Below, in pieces: positions 24,596 to 33,534 of a stretch of 35,009 nt of DNA. Each line of letters begins with the position of its first letter. The first letter of the stretch is position 1. The stretch comes from Candidatus Aminicenantota bacterium (GTDB lineage: Bacteria; Acidobacteriota; Aminicenantia; Aminicenantales; Aminicenantaceae). Location of the stretch: contig JAUVXM010000020.1 of assembly GCA_030603565.1 (NCBI GenBank), positions 1 to 35,009 of the forward strand. The letters run 5' to 3'. The notes under the pieces are model-generated. The model worked only from the letters and a program-made list of their open reading frames with translations, was not told the origin of the DNA and ran no database searches. The position numbers and the translations under genes are program-made.

Positions 24596-25099
24596 AATAG
24601 CTCCGCCAAATTCATTTTATTTAACAATAGAGGGCTTTGGACATTGGCTGATGCTGGATTTGATCCATTGGAACTTATCCCGCATATAACAGCTCCTTTC
24701 CCAAGTTATGTGTCTCTGCAAAGTGCTCTTTACTACAACGACATGATCTCACAGATTCCTGAGGTTATATACTGTGTCTCTTTGGCGAGGACAAGAGTTT
24801 ATGAGACTCCAGTAGCAACGATTTCGGTTCACCATATTACAGGCAGCTTTTTCTTCGGATATGAAGAGAAAGGTGAGCGACGCGTAAGGATGGCCTTACC
24901 GGAAAAAGCTTTGCTGGACATCCTCTATCTCAGCCAAGCGAGATCCCGGCTGTTCGCAGCCCTCCCTGAGATTGAGTTCCCAACCCAATTCAGCATCAAG
25001 CGGGCGCGCTATATGACCCGAAAGATTGCCGACCCACGCAGAAAAACAATGGTCTCGAGTCGTTTCGAGCAACTTCTGGATAACCTGAACTATTCATAA
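24596..25099 (+). pseudogene. AbiEi-type antitoxin/regulator, 5'-truncated
   Basis: The frame 24644-25099 (TTG start, no ribosome site) encodes the typical C-terminal part of AbiEi-family proteins: PSYVSLQSALYYNDMISQIP, VYETPVATISVHHI, FFFGYEEKGER and RMALPEKALLDILYL. Family-like residues continue upstream in frame (NNRGLWTLADAGFDPLELI) back to a stop at 24593 with no start codon. The N-terminal winged helix (about 60-80 aa) is missing. It is therefore a truncated remnant. Its last five codons and its stop (25082-25099) are provided by a palindromic element. AbiEi normally pairs with an AbiEii nucleotidyltransferase; none directly follows, although two unrelated nucleotidyltransferases lie in the window. 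Confidence 0.7.
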
Positions 25100-25135
25100 A
25101 AATATCGCCATTTTTTTATGAATAGTCCAGGTTAA
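25081..25135. repeat. Short, stem-only copy of the palindromic element
   Basis: TAACCTGAACTATTCATAAA (25081-25100) is the near-perfect reverse complement of TTTATGAATAGTCCAGGTTA (25116-25135), with more A/T pairing inside and the core ATCGCCA (25104-25110) left of the inner stem. The interior found in the long copies is absent, so this looks like an internal-deletion form. It sits between two gene fragments. Confidence 0.75.
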
Positions 25136-25229
25136 TTTCGGGGAGGCTTTTGTGGCGGAGGTTACTTTCGTGCCTGGAAAGGAAGTTTTTTGTAAGACTA
25201 TTCTCGCATTGGTTGAGGGGATGTTGTAG
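25134..25229 (+). pseudogene. Possible 3' remnant of a gene next to the element
   Basis: The frame ending at TAG 25227-25229 reads NFGEAFVAEVTFVPGKEVF then CKTILALVEGML, a protein-like composition with no start or ribosome site, opening directly at the edge of the element. It may be the tail of a gene broken when the element or a deletion arrived. I cannot assign it to a family. Confidence 0.25.
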
Positions 25230-25255
25230 AATTAAATCATAAATTCCAAATTAAG

Positions 25256-25768
25256 ATGAAAAAGACACTGCAGATCATCGACCGAATGCATAAGGAAGGC
25301 CTGTTTAAGAAATATGCTATTGGGGGTGGAATCGCATCTTTATTCTATATTGAACCGATAGCAACCTTTGATCTTGATATCTTTGTTGTTTTACCTGAAA
25401 GTGAGGAGGTCTTATTGAGTCTCTCTCCTTTATATGATTGGTTGAGGGAAAAGAAATACAAATTAGTCAAGGAGCACATAGTTATTGAAGGTATTCCTGT
25501 ACAATTCATCCCGGTTTACAATGAGCTGGTAAAAGAAGCTGTGCTTAAAGCTGTAAGAAAAAAATACGAAGGTATAAGCACGTTTGTGCTGAAGCCTGAA
25601 TATCTGATGGCTATTATGCTGGATACTAACAGGGCAAAAGACAGGGAAAGAATAATAAAAATGAGCGATGAAGCTGAAATATCGGCTGATGTTTTAAAAA
25701 AAATATTGACTGCTCATGGATTGATTACAGCTTATAATGATTTTATAAAGAAATTTTATGAAAGATAA
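25256..25768 (+). CDS. Nucleotidyltransferase-fold protein (DUF6036/AbiEii-like)
   Basis: A 170-aa protein with YAIGGGIASLFYIEPIATFD then LDIFVVLPE (about 21-48), giving the GG and DxD pattern of minimal nucleotidyltransferases, then GIPVQFIPVYNELVKEA, LKPEYLMAIML and NRAKDRERI, all typical of this family. It overlaps the next small gene by 11 bases. Together the pair resembles two-gene nucleotidyltransferase plus small-protein cassettes, possibly toxin-antitoxin in nature. It heads a run leading into the AddB-like gene. No strong ribosome site is seen before the ATG. Role is inferred. Confidence 0.8.
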   Translation: MKKTLQIIDRMHKEGLFKKYAIGGGIASLFYIEPIATFDLDIFVVLPESEEVLLSLSPLYDWLREKKYKLVKEHIVIEGIPVQFIPVYNELVKEAVLKAVRKKYEGISTFVLKPEYLMAIMLDTNRAKDRERIIKMSDEAEISADVLKKILTAHGLITAYNDFIKKFYER

Positions 25769-25961
25769 GCCAAATAAAATAAAAGAATCGGCTGCAGATT
25801 ATGCGGCCAAAATATTTACATCTAAAAAGGACTTTCATAAAGAACAGGCCAAACTGCCGATTGAAGAAAAAATAAAAATCCTCATAGAACTCCAAAAAAT
25901 TGTCCTAAAAACTCAAAAGCAGGAGCCGGGGGAGAGGCTCAGGCAAGTCTGGAAGATTTGA
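25758..25961 (+). CDS. 67-aa partner of the nucleotidyltransferase
   Basis: A small, highly charged, probably helical protein. Its core AAKIFTSKKDFHKEQAKLP then IEEKIKILIELQKIV and the end RLRQVWKI recur in small proteins encoded beside this nucleotidyltransferase type (from memory of the family pattern, not searched). It starts inside the previous gene (11-base overlap) and its TGA overlaps the ATG of the AddB-like gene (TGATG), so the three are translationally coupled. It could be an antitoxin or substrate of the transferase; this is inference. Confidence 0.75.
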   Translation: MKDKPNKIKESAADYAAKIFTSKKDFHKEQAKLPIEEKIKILIELQKIVLKTQKQEPGERLRQVWKI

Positions 25962-28900
25962 TGGGCTTAAATGTTAGTGATGCATTTCTGGCAGAATTTT
26001 GCGGCCGTCATCTCCTGGATGAAAAAATCTTTATAGTCCCATCTTACCAAGTCGGCCATCAGATAGGGGAGCGGTTGGCTAAAGCAGGTCATTCCTGGAT
26101 CAATCTGCGCTTTGTTAATTCTGCATCTCTTGCCCAACAGGTTGCAGGATATAAGCTTTCCCAAAGCGGAATAAAACAGATAAATGCCTCTTCTTCCACA
26201 ATCCTGGTTGACAGGATTTTTCGCAGATTAAAAAATTCCGGAAAGCTGGAATACTTTGGCAAGCTTACTCCTTCTTTAGGAGTGATAAATGCCATTTACA
26301 GGGCTGTTAATTCTCTGCGTATGGTGGGAATCAAAAGTGAAGAGCTTAATCCTGAGTTTTTTATTAACCCCAGGAAAGGGAATGAAGTAAAACAGCTTTT
26401 ACAGGCTTATGAGGGGGAGCTTAAAAAGAAAAAACTAATTGACCGGCCCGGGCTATTTTCTCTGGCAGTAAATCAAATAGAAAATAAAATAGATGATAAA
26501 AAGTATTTTCTCTGTTTTAAGGATTTGCCACTATCCCAGGTGGAAAAGAATTTTATTAAAAAAATAGCAGGGGAGAGGCTTGTCTTACTACCGCAGGATA
26601 TGTTTTACGGGGTAAGACGGCCGCAGCGTCTATGGGTGCAGGGTGAAAAAGATATTTCAACACCTTCTTCTCAAGATTTTAAGGACGTATCCTCTGATCT
26701 GGAGCGCATGCCCTGGCTTTTTGCTCCGTATAAATCTCCTGCACCTTTTAAGGACAATACAATAGATCTTTTCCACGCTGTAGGAAAGGTAAATGAATGC
26801 AGGGAGATAATGCGGAAGATATGCGCAGAAAAAACCACATTGGATGAAGTCGAAGTGGTCTATCCTTCAGCAAGCAGTTATGCTGACATATTCTTCCTGC
26901 TGGCTGCTAAAACTGACCTGCAGATTACTTACAGCGAAGGAATAGGAGTTGGATTTACTACTCCTGGAAAGGTTTTCTCAGGACTTTTAGATTGGTTTGA
27001 AGGCGGTTTTAAGGTGTCTGACCTTTGCCGTATGATTGAAAGTGGAAACCTGAAGCTTTTCCACCCAGGGGAAAAAGACGTCCCTTCGCTTCAAAAAATA
27101 AGCGGTTATCTTAGAAAAGCAGGAATTGGCTGGGGAAGAGATCGGTATATCACCTGCCTTAAAAACTTAACAAATCAAATAAAAAACGACTTTCTCCAGG
27201 CACAGGAAAAAAAAGAAGAAGAGAAACTGCAGCGGCTTGAAACTGATATAAAAAACCTCAAAAAAATAACCAAGGTTATTAAGAAGATGTTATCTCTTCT
27301 GCCTCGTTATGAAGACAAGGATGACAAAGAAATTGATTTTGAAACACTTTGTGCCGGAGCCACAAAATTTTTAAAAGCTTTTTCCGTAATCCGCAGCGAA
27401 CTTGATGGCATGTCTTATGCATCGCTTACTTCCGCCCTTGATGAGACAGCTTCCATGCAGCCTCCCCCTTTTATAAGAGAAGAGGCTGTTAAGAGGCTGC
27501 ACAGCCTAGCTGTAGGGGTCAAAGTTGGAGCTTCAAAACCTGAACCAGGTCACCTTCATCTCTCGACTTATAAAACAGGCGGTTATTCAGGCAGGAAAAA
27601 TTGCTTTATTGTCGGTCTTGATCAGGGTAGTTTTCCGGGCTCAGGTCTACAGCAGCCTGTACTTTTAGATAAGGAAAAAGAAAAAATATCCAAAGCATTG
27701 CAGACTACAGAAGAATCCTTACTGGAAAACATCTATTCTATGGCAGCAATGCTGGCTTCTCTCCGCGGCAGAGCCTTTCTAAGCTACTCAAGCTATGACT
27801 TAATAGAAGAACGCTCTTCCTTTCCTTCCTCGCTTCTCTTACAGGCTTACAGGCTGCTTAAAGGGGATTCAAGCCTTGATTATTCAGCTCTGCTTTACTT
27901 TCTTACGGAACCGGTAGGTTTTTTGACAAAGAACACAGATAGGGCATTAGACGAGATAGACTGGTGGCTTGCAAAAATTGGCGAAGGAAAACACTTTTTA
28001 AACGGGCTTGAAGCTGTGCATAATACTTTTCCGTCCCTTGATAGAGGCATATTTGCCCGTCAGAAAAGGGAAGGCAACCGCCTAAGCGAGTTTGAGGGCA
28101 TCCTTAATTTTAAAGCGGGCGAGAGCCATCCTATCATGTTTGAAAACATGCAGGTATCAGCTTCCCGCTTAGAGACACTTACTTATTGCCCCTTTAAATA
28201 TTTCCTGCACTATGTACTCAAGGTCAGAGTTACTGATGAACTGGAGTATGACCCGGGCCGGTGGTTGAAACCTTGGCAGAGAGGAGAGCTTATCCACGAG
28301 ATATTCTGTCGTTTTATGAAAGAGCTTGTAAAAAAAGGCGAGAAATTTTCAGAAAAAGATCATATGCCTATAATCCAAAAAATTGGAGAAGAAATTGTCT
28401 TACGCTATAAAAATGAGATCCCTCCTCCCTCAGAAGGGATTTTCAAAGTTGAAAAAACCGAGATTTTCCAGGCAATTGATGTTTTTATGAGTGTTGAAAA
28501 AAAACGTAAAGATGAAGTCGAGCCTTTAATGTTCGAAGAGATTTTTGAGGGAATCACCCCGGATGATTTTTCCGATTTTCCTTTACAGCTGCGCGGCAGA
28601 ATCGACAGGATCGACCGGGTAGGAAAAGGCAAATACCGAGTTATAGATTATAAGACCGGCAGATATACTAATTTCCAAAATATTAAATATTTCGGGGGCG
28701 GAGAGGTTCTGCAGCATGCTCTTTATGCTCTAGCAGCTGAAAAGATTATCAAAGAAAAAGATGTGGACAAAGCTCCCCATGTAATAGAAAGCGGTTACTC
28801 TTTCCCTACTCCCAGGGGAGAGGGCAATGAAGTAATTTTTAAAGAGTTTAACCGTAAGGATTTTAAAGCAATTATAGATGAGATTGTAAAGATAATCACT

Positions 28901-29053
28901 GCCGGTCATTTTGTGGTAAATCCTAAGGCAAAATGTGATTTCTGTGATTATGCGGATATCTGCGGTCCGGAAGCTGTTAAAAGGGCAAAGGACAAAATGC
29001 CAGGCAATCCTGATGAATTCAGACATCTTAATAAATTGAAAAATTATAAATGA
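25961..29053 (+). CDS. addB: AddB-like helicase-nuclease subunit (PD-(D/E)XK, 4Fe-4S)
   Basis: A 1030-aa protein with the layout of AddB. A long inactive-helicase region (1-730) has no intact Walker A. The C-terminal PD-(D/E)XK nuclease has Asp882 in RGRIDRIDRV and D896-Y-K898 in VIDYKTGR. The iron-sulfur cluster cysteines are all present: Cys743 in LTYCPFKYF, then Cys992-x2-Cys995-x5-Cys1001, the same spacing as in known AddB. It resects double-strand breaks together with the AddA-like helicase that follows after 7 bases. A TTG codon at 25958 is in frame, but ATG 25961 overlapping the previous stop is the better start. The gene symbol is by analogy. Confidence 0.87.
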   Translation: MGLNVSDAFLAEFCGRHLLDEKIFIVPSYQVGHQIGERLAKAGHSWINLRFVNSASLAQQVAGYKLSQSGIKQINASSSTILVDRIFRRLKNSGKLEYFGKLTPSLGVINAIYRAVNSLRMVGIKSEELNPEFFINPRKGNEVKQLLQAYEGELKKKKLIDRPGLFSLAVNQIENKIDDKKYFLCFKDLPLSQVEKNFIKKIAGERLVLLPQDMFYGVRRPQRLWVQGEKDISTPSSQDFKDVSSDLERMPWLFAPYKSPAPFKDNTIDLFHAVGKVNECREIMRKICAEKTTLDEVEVVYPSASSYADIFFLLAAKTDLQITYSEGIGVGFTTPGKVFSGLLDWFEGGFKVSDLCRMIESGNLKLFHPGEKDVPSLQKISGYLRKAGIGWGRDRYITCLKNLTNQIKNDFLQAQEKKEEEKLQRLETDIKNLKKITKVIKKMLSLLPRYEDKDDKEIDFETLCAGATKFLKAFSVIRSELDGMSYASLTSALDETASMQPPPFIREEAVKRLHSLAVGVKVGASKPEPGHLHLSTYKTGGYSGRKNCFIVGLDQGSFPGSGLQQPVLLDKEKEKISKALQTTEESLLENIYSMAAMLASLRGRAFLSYSSYDLIEERSSFPSSLLLQAYRLLKGDSSLDYSALLYFLTEPVGFLTKNTDRALDEIDWWLAKIGEGKHFLNGLEAVHNTFPSLDRGIFARQKREGNRLSEFEGILNFKAGESHPIMFENMQVSASRLETLTYCPFKYFLHYVLKVRVTDELEYDPGRWLKPWQRGELIHEIFCRFMKELVKKGEKFSEKDHMPIIQKIGEEIVLRYKNEIPPPSEGIFKVEKTEIFQAIDVFMSVEKKRKDEVEPLMFEEIFEGITPDDFSDFPLQLRGRIDRIDRVGKGKYRVIDYKTGRYTNFQNIKYFGGGEVLQHALYALAAEKIIKEKDVDKAPHVIESGYSFPTPRGEGNEVIFKEFNRKDFKAIIDEIVKIITAGHFVVNPKAKCDFCDYADICGPEAVKRAKDKMPGNPDEFRHLNKLKNYK

Positions 29054-29060
29054 GAAAAGG

Positions 29061-32000
29061 ATGAATACGTTGAAATTACCTGATGCTGATGCCAGGCGTA
29101 AAATTACAAGCGACTTAAAGACTACTTTTCTGGTGGAAGCAGGCGCAGGTTCTGGAAAGACCAAAAGCCTGGTGGACCGAATGCTGTCACTTTTATCTGC
29201 GGGCGAGTGCAAGATAGATAATATTGCAGCTGTTACTTTTACTCGCAAAGCTGCTGCTGAATTAAGGGGACGTTTCCAAACAGAGTTGGAAAAAAAGGTA
29301 GTCGGGATGCAAAAATCAAAAATGAGAGAGAGGCTGGCCCAGGCATTGCATTTCTTAGAGCAGAGTTTCATCGGGACCATACATTCTTTATGTGCCAAAC
29401 TCCTCAGGGAACGTCCCATAGAGATAGCTCTTGACCCTGATTTTGAAGAGATTGAGGAAATTGAAAACAGTGTTTTTCGGCAAAAATGCTGGCATGATTT
29501 CCTGGATAAAGAAAAAGCTGATGGAAGCCTTTTGGAAAAGGAACTCGAGGATGTAGGGCTTTTTCCGCACGAGCTTAAAGACTGTTTTGACACGCTTTCT
29601 GAATATCCTGAGGTGGAATTCAAAACCGGAAGCGAAAAGCAGCCTGATTATAAATGCCTCCGGAAAGAGTTGGAACTTTTTTTAAAACAAGCGCAGGATA
29701 AAGTTCCAAAATATCCTCCTGCAAAGGGGTATGATGGTTTACAAAGTCTTATACACCGCTGTTTTTTACGGCAAGAAAACCTCGGCTTTAAAGACTATAG
29801 AATCCTTATGGAAACCTATGAACTTCTGGATAAAAGCCCGGGTTTAACCCAAAACCGCTGGCCAACCGCTGAGCAAGGAAAAGATTTCCAGGATACGTTC
29901 GAAGAATTTAGAGAGAGTTCAGTAAGGGAAGCACTAAGAGAGTGGCGCGAATACCGCCACGTAAAGGTTTTTTTATTTTTAAAACCTGCCCTTGAATTTT
30001 TTGAAAAGAAAAGGCTGGCTCATGCCAAGTTAAATTTTCAGGACCAGCTTCTTTTCACCTCCCGGCTTCTCCGTGATAATCGTGAGGTCAGGGAATATTT
30101 CAGCCGTAAATTTACTCACATCCTGGTGGATGAATTTCAGGACACAGATCCTATTCAGGCAGAAATGCTTTTATATCTAACAGGAAAAAATATAGAACAG
30201 CGTGACTGGAAAAAGTTAATGCCTTATCCAGGATCACTTTTTCTGGTGGGAGATCCGAAACAATCTATCTTCCGTTTCAGGCGGGCAGATATAGACACCT
30301 ACAATCTGGTGAAAAAACAGATAATAAAAAGCGGAGGAGAGGTTCTTTTCCTTAACACCAATTTCCGTTCTCTGCATTCGCTGCGCGACTGGGTCAATCC
30401 TGTAATGCGCAGTGTGTTTCTTAAAGATAAGAATGATTTTCAGGCTGCTTTTGCTCCTTTAGAGACTTTAAGAGCAGGAGATGGGACATTCAAGGGAGTT
30501 TATAAAATAACAATCCCTAAACAGAAGGGAAATTTAGAAAAAGATATTGTAAAGATTGATTCAGAAAGGATTGCAGATTTTATATCCTGGGCGTGTAAGG
30601 AAAATATTAAACTTGACCGTACCCGGGAGGAAAAAGAAGAAGGACTGGATGAAAAAGCGCAGCCGTCTGATTTTCTTATCCTGCTAAGATACAGGAAAAA
30701 AATGAACTTTTATGCCCGTGCGCTTGAGAAAAAAGGTATCCCTTTTGAAATAACAGGGGGTGATGCTTTTTCTGAATCTGAAGATATTCGCGAGATTGTA
30801 AATTTATTAAGGGCTCTAAATTCACCTGACAACATGATATATACAGTGGCTGTGCTGAGAGGGCTCTTTTTTGGAGTAAGCGATGATGAGCTGTTTAAAT
30901 TTAAACAAAGCGGGGGACGGTTTAATTTTTTGGTGAAGAAAGAAGAGCACGGAAAAGAAGTAGAAAGAGCGGCTAAGGCGCTTTTTACACTCTATAAGTG
31001 GTGGTATTGGATGCGTGAGTACCCAGTCAGTGTTGCTCTTGAGAAAATATTTGAAGATTCCGGTGTAATAAATTACATAGCCTCTACTGAGATGGGAAAA
31101 AGTAAAGCAGGTAATGCCTTTAAACTGCTTGAACTTTTGCGGGACAAGGAAACAAAAGGGGTGACATCCCTGGCCGAGCTTACCGATTATTTGGAAGAAC
31201 TCACCTCTATACATGAGATAGAGGAACTAAGCCTTACTCCTGGAAGAAAAAATGCAGTACGTCTCATGAACCTTCACAAAGCAAAGGGGTTGGAAGCACC
31301 TGTTGTTTTTTTGGCAAATCCAAAGGGTGTAAGGAAGCATGAACCGGACAAACATGTTATAAGGACAAAAAATATACCTGAAGGGTATTTTGTCTTAAGT
31401 AAAAAGGTCTCTAAATTTCATAAAATAATAGTTTCCCAACCTGCAGGCTGGGAAAAAGCGGTGGAAGAGGAGAAAAAATATGAAGCAGCTGAAAAAGACC
31501 GCTTAAACTATGTTGCTTCAACACGGGCAAAAAACTGTCTTATTATTAGCACATATGCTAAGGATTTAGGGGAAAAGAAGGCATGGGGGTTTTTAGATAG
31601 CTTTTTAGGCCAAGTTAATGAGCTTGAAGGGACCATCCCTTTTGCTAAAAAGGACTTTTCCTCTACAGCTGAAAATCTGATTTTAAAAAAAGACGAATGG
31701 CAAAATGCAAAAAAAGAATTTAAGAAGCGCATTAATATTTTTCATAAACATAGTTATACAGTCGATAGTATAACAAATTTTTCAAAAGCAGGAAGAAAAC
31801 GTCCTGGCTGGCAGGAAAGCGGAGGCGGGGGCTTTAGCTGGGGAAACGTTGTACACCATATGCTGGAAGCGGTTGGGAAAGGAGAAACGGATAATCTGGC
31901 ACTAAGAGCGGAAAATGCACTTACAGCAGCAGAAAGAGATGTAGGAGAAAAAGGCAGATTGCTTGTTCTTATTGAGTCTATAATGAGATCTGATTTCTGG

Positions 32001-32303
32001 GCAAGGGTCATGAAGTCAGATAAGAAGTATTTTGAAGTACCTTTTTCTGTAAAAGTGGATAATGACAAAAAAAACGTTCCTTTTCTCCTGGCAGGTGCTA
32101 TTGACCTTGTGTTTTATGATGGAGATGGATGGGTTATTGCAGATTATAAAACAGATGAGGTAAAAGGGGACCTTGAAGATTTTATCTTGTATTATTCCTC
32201 CCAGATAAAAGAATACGTCAAATACTGGGAAAAAATTACCGGACAAAAGGTAAAAGAAGCCGGCCTCTATTTTACTTCAATAAATAAATGGGTAAGCATA
32301 TAA
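29061..32303 (+). CDS. addA: AddA-like UvrD-family helicase-nuclease
   Basis: A 1080-aa superfamily 1A helicase with a fused nuclease. Walker A is GAGSGKT (28-34), with AVTFTRKAAAELRGR as motif Ia, Walker B as LVDEFQDTDP (Asp357-Glu358), motif III/IV region LVGDPKQSIFRFRRAD, motif V MNLHKAKGLEAPVVF and motif VI YVASTRAKN (about 815). The C-terminal nuclease has Asp1015 in GAIDLVF and D1028-Y-K1030 in IADYKTDE. It is somewhat shorter than Bacillus AddA (about 1230 aa). With AddB it would process DNA ends for RecA loading and degrade foreign DNA. It is the last gene of the run; no clear terminator follows. Confidence 0.92.
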   Translation: MNTLKLPDADARRKITSDLKTTFLVEAGAGSGKTKSLVDRMLSLLSAGECKIDNIAAVTFTRKAAAELRGRFQTELEKKVVGMQKSKMRERLAQALHFLEQSFIGTIHSLCAKLLRERPIEIALDPDFEEIEEIENSVFRQKCWHDFLDKEKADGSLLEKELEDVGLFPHELKDCFDTLSEYPEVEFKTGSEKQPDYKCLRKELELFLKQAQDKVPKYPPAKGYDGLQSLIHRCFLRQENLGFKDYRILMETYELLDKSPGLTQNRWPTAEQGKDFQDTFEEFRESSVREALREWREYRHVKVFLFLKPALEFFEKKRLAHAKLNFQDQLLFTSRLLRDNREVREYFSRKFTHILVDEFQDTDPIQAEMLLYLTGKNIEQRDWKKLMPYPGSLFLVGDPKQSIFRFRRADIDTYNLVKKQIIKSGGEVLFLNTNFRSLHSLRDWVNPVMRSVFLKDKNDFQAAFAPLETLRAGDGTFKGVYKITIPKQKGNLEKDIVKIDSERIADFISWACKENIKLDRTREEKEEGLDEKAQPSDFLILLRYRKKMNFYARALEKKGIPFEITGGDAFSESEDIREIVNLLRALNSPDNMIYTVAVLRGLFFGVSDDELFKFKQSGGRFNFLVKKEEHGKEVERAAKALFTLYKWWYWMREYPVSVALEKIFEDSGVINYIASTEMGKSKAGNAFKLLELLRDKETKGVTSLAELTDYLEELTSIHEIEELSLTPGRKNAVRLMNLHKAKGLEAPVVFLANPKGVRKHEPDKHVIRTKNIPEGYFVLSKKVSKFHKIIVSQPAGWEKAVEEEKKYEAAEKDRLNYVASTRAKNCLIISTYAKDLGEKKAWGFLDSFLGQVNELEGTIPFAKKDFSSTAENLILKKDEWQNAKKEFKKRINIFHKHSYTVDSITNFSKAGRKRPGWQESGGGGFSWGNVVHHMLEAVGKGETDNLALRAENALTAAERDVGEKGRLLVLIESIMRSDFWARVMKSDKKYFEVPFSVKVDNDKKNVPFLLAGAIDLVFYDGDGWVIADYKTDEVKGDLEDFILYYSSQIKEYVKYWEKITGQKVKEAGLYFTSINKWVSI

Positions 32304-32606
32304 GCTGAAAAGATTCATAATGGGCTTAATATCCCTTAATCTATTTATTATCAATAAGATATACATTAACCTATCGGCGATAGGGGACTCATAACTACTA
32401 CTTATAGACATTGGTTAGAAGGGAAGGAGATATTTAATGTAAATATACGCTTTAAACTTGATGAAATGGACACAATCGCTCAAAGAAACGGCCTGTAAGG
32501 ACGTATAAGAGATATTTATCATAAACAATGAGTAATTCTGGATTTAATCTTAATAACTATTAAAATTCAACCACATGGATTTACATGATTCTTGAACAAA
32601 TTAGGA
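32304..32606. other. Intergenic region with a possible gene remnant
   Basis: No intact gene. One forward frame, 32370-32498, is open for 42 codons without a start and reads PIGDRGLITTTYRHWLEGKE then IFNVNIRFKLDEMDTIAQ and RNGL, which looks like protein; after its stop, the same frame continues GRIRDIYHKQ. It may be a decayed gene, not identified. A short dyad CTATC-GGC-GATAG lies at 32371-32383. Confidence 0.3.
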
Positions 32607-32647
32607 TAACTTGGATTATTTACGAGTTTTATTAATAATCCAAGTAA
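32607..32647. repeat. Short palindromic element copy upstream of parA
   Basis: TAACTTGGATTATTTACGAG (32607-32626) matches 18 of 20 bases at the left end of the full element (16994-17013). Its arm pairs with TTAATAATCCAAGTAA (32632-32647) at 14 of 16, with a 9-base loop. It abuts the perfect palindrome at 32648. Confidence 0.65.
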
Positions 32648-32663
32648 TGTCGGCATGCCGACA
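32648..32663. promoter_or_regulatory. Perfect 16-bp palindrome, candidate parS or operator
   Basis: TGTCGGCATGCCGACA is a perfect 16-bp palindrome, GC-rich in an AT-rich setting, about 110 bp before parA. It shares length and the TGT...ACA ends with the usual chromosomal parS TGTTTCACGTGAAACA but not the core. It could be the site bound by the ParB encoded downstream, or an operator for autoregulation. Only one copy was seen in the window. Confidence 0.45.
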
Positions 32664-32769
32664 ATTTTGAATAAAAATTCCTTTATTTTGATTTTTTTTC
32701 TTTTTTTCTTGCTATTTAAATTTAATTTCTATAAGTTTAATTTATCTTACAGCAAATCGGAGAACTTAT

Positions 32770-33534
32770 TTGATAATAGCTATTGCAAATCAGAAAGGCG
32801 GAGTAGGGAAGACTACTACAGCATTAAATGTATCTGCTGCTCTTGCTTTTATGGGAAAAAACACCCTTCTTGTTGATACCGATCCTCAGGCAAACAGCAC
32901 TTTGTCATTTGTAGAAGATCCTCATAAATATGAGAGATCACTTTATGACGTTTTAAGCAATAACAATGAAAATATAAAAGAAGTTATTGTAAAATCTACT
33001 ATCCCAGGTTTAGATGTAGCAATGTCTAGGATATCAATGGCAAAATTAGAGGCAGCACTTTTAGGCGATATTGATAGCCATTATAGAATGAAAGAAGCGC
33101 TTGGAAAGGTAAAAAATAAATATGATTTTATCATAATAGATACAGCACCTACATTAGGACTTATAACTTTAAATTCTTTGGTAGCTGCGGATGCTGTACT
33201 TATTCCTATTCAGTCTTCATATTTATGTCTTGAAGGAACTGATGACCTTCTTGAAACAATCGATAAGGTTAAAAAAGTTGCCAATAAAAAATTAATAATA
33301 ATAGGAGTATTGATAACTTTACATGACAAGCGTACAAATATTTCTAAAGATGTAGTAGAAAGAATTAAATCTGTTTTTGGAAAAAAGGTTTTTAATACTG
33401 TAATATCAAAAAGCGTAAAACTTGAAGAAAGCCCTGCATATAAAGAATCAATATTTACTTTTGCTCCGAGTTCAGTAAGTGCAAAGCAATATCAAAAAGT
33501 AGTTGAGGAGATATTGGAACGTGCAAAGAACTAA
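32770..33534 (+). CDS. parA: ParA/Soj-family partition ATPase
   Basis: A 254-aa ParA with the deviant Walker A KGGVGKTT (9-16), Walker A' LLVDTDPQANST (about 35-46) and Walker B YDFIIIDTAPTLG (about 117-129). It lacks an N-terminal DNA-binding domain, as in chromosomal or type Ib ParA. The start is TTG at 32770 with CGGAG upstream. It is followed by an overlapping parB. It moves DNA over the nucleoid with ParB-parS as cargo; chromosome, plasmid or integrated-element origin is not decided by sequence. Confidence 0.94.
   Translation: MIIAIANQKGGVGKTTTALNVSAALAFMGKNTLLVDTDPQANSTLSFVEDPHKYERSLYDVLSNNNENIKEVIVKSTIPGLDVAMSRISMAKLEAALLGDIDSHYRMKEALGKVKNKYDFIIIDTAPTLGLITLNSLVAADAVLIPIQSSYLCLEGTDDLLETIDKVKKVANKKLIIIGVLITLHDKRTNISKDVVERIKSVFGKKVFNTVISKSVKLEESPAYKESIFTFAPSSVSAKQYQKVVEEILERAKN

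Noticed and set aside
25256-25961. Proven toxin-antitoxin system
   Set aside because: The fold and gene pairing suggest it, but no toxicity-determining feature can be read from the sequence; kept as a hypothesis only.
28730-29623. 297-codon open frame on the minus strand across the AddB/AddA junction
   Set aside because: It is Ser/Phe-rich, has no ribosome site, and lies wholly opposite two well-supported genes; it is an antisense by-product of their codon use.
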